Below, piece after piece: positions 53,002 to 55,583 of a stretch of DNA of 55,583 nucleotides. This stretch comes from Nitrospirota bacterium. Its GTDB lineage: Bacteria; Nitrospirota; Thermodesulfovibrionia; Thermodesulfovibrionales; JdFR-85. The stretch covers positions 1 to 55,583 of the forward strand of contig WGER01000085.1 of assembly GCA_015492645.1 (NCBI GenBank), written 5' to 3'. The notes under the pieces are model-generated. The model saw nothing but the letters and a program-made list of their open reading frames with translations. It was not told the DNA's origin and ran no database searches. Each line of letters begins with the position of its first letter. The stretch's first letter is position 1. Position numbers and translations under genes: made by a program.

Positions 53002-53829
53002 ATGAAGGACCTCCCTGTTGGTATCTTCGATTCAGGGGTAGGCGGGCTCACAGTGGTAAAAGAGGTGTTGAAACTGATGCCCTTTGAGGATGTCGTGTAT
53101 CTTGGTGATACTGCAAGGGTCCCATACGGGATAAGATCGAAGGAGACCGTTACCCGCTATGCTATTGAGAATACAGAGTTTCTTCTGTCCATAGGGATCA
53201 AGATGATCATAATCGCCTGTAATACCGTCAGTGCAGTGGCGATTGAAGAGGTCTCTTCAAGGGTGGACATTCCAGTGGTGGGCGTAATAAAACCGGGTGC
53301 CTTGGCTGCCCTGAGGGTGACCAGGAACCACAGGATTGGAGTAATTGGTACAGAGACAACCATTAATAGCAGCACCTATCAGAGGGAATTAAAAAAACTC
53401 GATCCTGATATAGAGGTCTTTGTAAAGGCCTGTCCACTCTTCGTCCCGCTTGTTGAGGAAGGGTTAACAGGGGGTGAGATAGCAGAACTGGTAGTCCGAT
53501 ATTACTTGGATGAGATGAAAGACAATGGGATTGATACGCTGGTCCTCGGATGTACCCATTATCCTCTGCTGAAGGCGGTGATCAGGGATGTGGTCGGCCC
53601 AGAGGTAGTGCTGATCGATTCGGCAGTAGAGACAGCAGAGGCAGCCAGGGATATATTGAAGGAGATCGATCTCCTCAGGCAGACAAATCCATCTCCCAGC
53701 AGGAGGTTCTTTGTAACCGATTCGCCTGAGAGATTCAGGAGCGTGGGTGAAAGGTTTCTCGGTCAGTCATTAGATATGGTGGAGAAGGTTCAGATTCCTC
53801 TGAGGAACCCGGTGTCTCAGAAACTATGA
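53002..53829 (+). CDS. murI: Glutamate racemase
   Basis: A 275-aa racemase that makes D-glutamate for peptidoglycan. The two catalytic cysteines are in ACNTVSAVA and GCTHYPLL, with the N-terminal [10 protein letters not shown] and GDTARVPYG motifs. It starts 2 bases after the GerMN gene. Its stop overlaps an alternative upstream start of rph, but the rph gene most probably starts at 53850. Confidence 0.96.
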   Translation: MKDLPVGIFDSGVGGLTVVKEVLKLMPFEDVVYLGDTARVPYGIRSKETVTRYAIENTEFLLSIGIKMIIIACNTVSAVAIEEVSSRVDIPVVGVIKPGALAALRVTRNHRIGVIGTETTINSSTYQRELKKLDPDIEVFVKACPLFVPLVEEGLTGGEIAELVVRYYLDEMKDNGIDTLVLGCTHYPLLKAVIRDVVGPEVVLIDSAVETAEAARDILKEIDLLRQTNPSPSRRFFVTDSPERFRSVGERFLGQSLDMVEKVQIPLRNPVSQKL

Positions 53830-53849
53830 TATATACAGGAGGTCTTGGT

Positions 53850-54584
53850 ATGCGAAAAGACGGCAGGAAGAACGATGAATTGAGACCCGTAAAGATCCAG
53901 AAGGGGTTTATTTCTACTGCAGAGGGCTCTGTACTGATTGAGATGGGTAATACAAAGGTGATATGCACAGCCTCTCTTGAAGAGAAGGTCCCCCCCTTTC
54001 TTAAGGACACGGGAAGGGGATGGGTTACGGCAGAGTACGGTATGCTTCCGAGGGCTACCTCTACCAGGAGCCTGAGGGAATCTGTGGTTGGTAGAATCAG
54101 TGGCAGGACCCACGAGATCCAGAGACTGATAGGCAGAAGCCTCAGATCGGTGGTGGATCTGGATAAACTGGGGGAGAGGACTGTCTGGATAGACTGTGAT
54201 GTGATCCAGGCAGATGGAGGGACAAGGACAGCCGCAATCACAGGTGCCTATGTTGCCCTTGTGGAGGCTATGAGGTATGCTGTCAGAAATGGTATAATTG
54301 AACACAATCCCGTAAGGAATCAGGTTGCTGCAGTAAGTGTAGGGGTGGTAAAGGGGGAGGCCCTTCTTGACCTCTGTTATGAGGAGGACTTTAATGCTGA
54401 GGTGGATATGAATGTGGTGATGACGGATGATGGCAGGTTTGTAGAGGTGCAGGGCACTGCAGAGGCGGTCCCCTTTTCAAAGGAGACCCTTGATAGACTC
54501 CTCCTGCTTGCTGAGAAAGGTGTGAAGGAGTTAATCCAGATACAGAAGGAGTGCTTAGGTGAAGATTCTTATAGCTACGGGTAA
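53850..54584 (+). CDS. rph: Ribonuclease PH
   Basis: A 244-aa 3'-to-5' phosphorolytic exoribonuclease that trims tRNA 3' ends. Signature sequences include [64 protein letters not shown] and the EVQGTAE motif. ATG 53850 follows AGGAGG (53837-53842) by 7 bases; an earlier ATG at 53826 lacks that spacing. Downstream, the XTP pyrophosphatase gene overlaps by 26 bases, as in many bacteria. Confidence 0.97.
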   Translation: MRKDGRKNDELRPVKIQKGFISTAEGSVLIEMGNTKVICTASLEEKVPPFLKDTGRGWVTAEYGMLPRATSTRSLRESVVGRISGRTHEIQRLIGRSLRSVVDLDKLGERTVWIDCDVIQADGGTRTAAITGAYVALVEAMRYAVRNGIIEHNPVRNQVAAVSVGVVKGEALLDLCYEEDFNAEVDMNVVMTDDGRFVEVQGTAEAVPFSKETLDRLLLLAEKGVKELIQIQKECLGEDSYSYG

Positions 54585-55155
54585 TAAGGGTAAGATAAGG
54601 GAGATGAATGAACTCTTCAGTGATATGCCCGTGGAGTTTGTGGGCATAGATACCCTTGAAGAGGTGCCAGAGGTGGTGGAGGACGGGAGCACCTTCCATG
54701 AAAATGCCCTGAAAAAGGCGATGACCTTTTACAACAGGGCCTCTATGCCTGTGCTTGCAGAGGATTCTGGTCTTGAGGTTGAGGCCCTTGAAGGGGCCCC
54801 CGGGATATACTCTGCAAGATATGCTGGGGCGGAGGCGACTGATGAGGACAACATCAGAAAACTCCTGGATGCACTGAAGGGTGTCCCTCCTGAACAGAGA
54901 AGGGCAAGGTTCGTCTCTGTGCTCTGCTTTGTCCTTGATGGTAAGCCACATTTTTTTGAAGGGGAAGTGGAGGGATGGATCACGGACAGACCATCGGGCA
55001 GTTATGGCTTTGGCTATGACCCTGTATTTGTGCCAGATGGTTATGATAAGACCTTTGCTGAACTGGGGCCTGAGATAAAAAATCGGATAAGCCACAGGGC
55101 GAAGGCGATTGCCGAATTCAAAGAGTTCCTGAAGGGGCTTCTGGCGAAAGAGTGA
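54559..55155 (+). CDS. rdgB: Non-canonical purine NTP pyrophosphatase (RdgB/HAM1)
   Basis: A 198-aa house-cleaning enzyme that removes ITP, XTP and dITP. The family signature is clear: [63 protein letters not shown]-type sequence and [11 protein letters not shown]. Start is GTG 54559, within rph. Its stop overlaps the start of the ClC gene (GTGA at 55152-55155), so the cluster continues out of the window. Confidence 0.96.
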   Translation: MKILIATGNKGKIREMNELFSDMPVEFVGIDTLEEVPEVVEDGSTFHENALKKAMTFYNRASMPVLAEDSGLEVEALEGAPGIYSARYAGAEATDEDNIRKLLDALKGVPPEQRRARFVSVLCFVLDGKPHFFEGEVEGWITDRPSGSYGFGYDPVFVPDGYDKTFAELGPEIKNRISHRAKAIAEFKEFLKGLLAKE

Positions 55156-55583
55156 GGACCTTTGTAGAGAGATTAACCAAGAAGGTCTATCTCTTCAAAC
55201 TCGGCCCCCACACCTCCCTTATTATTATGGCATTTCTGATTGGCCTGCTTAGTGGTGGTGCAAACATGCTCTTCCGTGGGTGTCTGGAACTGTCAAGGGC
55301 CTTTATCTTTGAGGGGATGGGAAACCTGCTTGGTGTACATAAAGGTGGAATTTACAGGATCTTCACGCCTCTTTTGCCTGTCTCAGGTGCACTGCTTTTG
55401 ATACCCCTTGCCTATAGATTTCCAGGAGAGGTCTATGGCTATGGCTTCCCGGACTTTCTCGAGAAGGTGAACCTGAAAGACGGAATTATAAGGTTAAAGA
55501 GCATCATTGTCAAATTGGTTGCCCCCTCTCTTACCATAGGATCGGGGGGATCTGCAGGGGTTGAGGGTCCCATCGCACAGATC
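55152..55583 (+). CDS. ClC-family chloride channel/transporter, N-terminal part
   Basis: From GTG 55152 to the window edge, 144 codons are open. The translation has an N-terminal cytoplasmic stretch ([16 protein letters not shown]), a first long helix (SLIIMAFLIGLLSGGANMLF), a second region (LLPVSGALLLIPLAY) and the ClC selectivity signature GSGGSAGVEGPIAQI, where many members have GREGP. The protein continues beyond the window, so CBS or other C-terminal domains cannot be seen. It is coupled to the upstream gene by a 4-base overlap. Confidence 0.85.
   Translation, partial: MRTFVERLTKKVYLFKLGPHTSLIIMAFLIGLLSGGANMLFRGCLELSRAFIFEGMGNLLGVHKGGIYRIFTPLLPVSGALLLIPLAYRFPGEVYGYGFPDFLEKVNLKDGIIRLKSIIVKLVAPSLTIGSGGSAGVEGPIAQI

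Overview
The window looks like a piece of the chromosome of an anaerobic, Gram-negative, dissimilatory sulfate-reducing bacterium. The core evidence is a complete sulfate activation and APS-reduction block (sat, aprBA, qmoABC) with a membrane pyrophosphatase, a TolC/RND efflux system (so an outer membrane is present), and strong AAGGAGG-type ribosome binding sites. Arginine codons are mostly AGG/AGA. The sat-aprBA-qmoABC order, the fused glycyl-tRNA synthetase and the general gene content fit a Nitrospirota/Thermodesulfovibrionia-type sulfate reducer. That placement is an inference; a Desulfobacterota relative cannot be excluded without a phylogeny.

Layout. 1-4.3 kb is accessory: the end of a membrane protein, a secreted beta-helix protein with an IPTL-CTERM-like sorting tail, a small hicBA pair and a decayed coiled-coil gene. 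4.3-13.7 kb holds a glucan phosphorylase, a three-gene RND efflux operon, a cation/Ca2+ exchanger-type protein and a YwiC-like membrane protein. 13.8-27.5 kb is the energy-metabolism block adk-sat-aprB-aprA | qmoA-qmoB-qmoC-CBS protein | hppA | second sat-small unknown protein. 28-36.6 kb holds a nitroreductase, a thioesterase, an FAH-family enzyme, the alpha/beta-fused glycyl-tRNA synthetase, gcvH, lpd and a 476-aa protein I do not recognise. 36.6-46.7 kb is one tightly overlapping minus-strand chemosensory operon (DUF4388 protein, CheY, CheA, ExeA-type ATPase, CheW, chemoreceptor with a fused PhnD-like domain, second chemoreceptor, CheW). 46.8-51.1 kb has small envelope and redox genes, a methyltransferase, an RHH protein, a kinase, a ferredoxin and endonuclease III. 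51.5-55.6 kb is a housekeeping operon: amidase, GerMN protein, murI, rph, XTP pyrophosphatase and the start of a ClC channel.

How the genes work together. Sat forms APS and PPi; HppA hydrolyses PPi while pumping ions; AprBA reduces APS to sulfite and AMP; Adk recycles AMP; QmoABC links APS reduction to the quinone pool; a CBS-pair protein is translationally coupled to qmoC. dsrAB is not in the window.

The most unusual items are the chemoreceptor at 39062-41917 (periplasmic CxxCH haem motif plus a C-terminal phosphonate-binding-protein-like domain predicted to lie in the cytoplasm), its operon without cheR or cheB, an intergenic repeat family with a long imperfect palindrome (27.6-27.9 kb and 48.6-48.9 kb, plus a related TIR-bearing element at 51.2 kb), and two different ATP sulfurylases in one cluster. 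Promoters appear to be largely of the extended -10 type (TGnTATAAT / TGATAAAAT) without a clear -35 box. No tRNA, rRNA, CRISPR array or full insertion sequence was seen.
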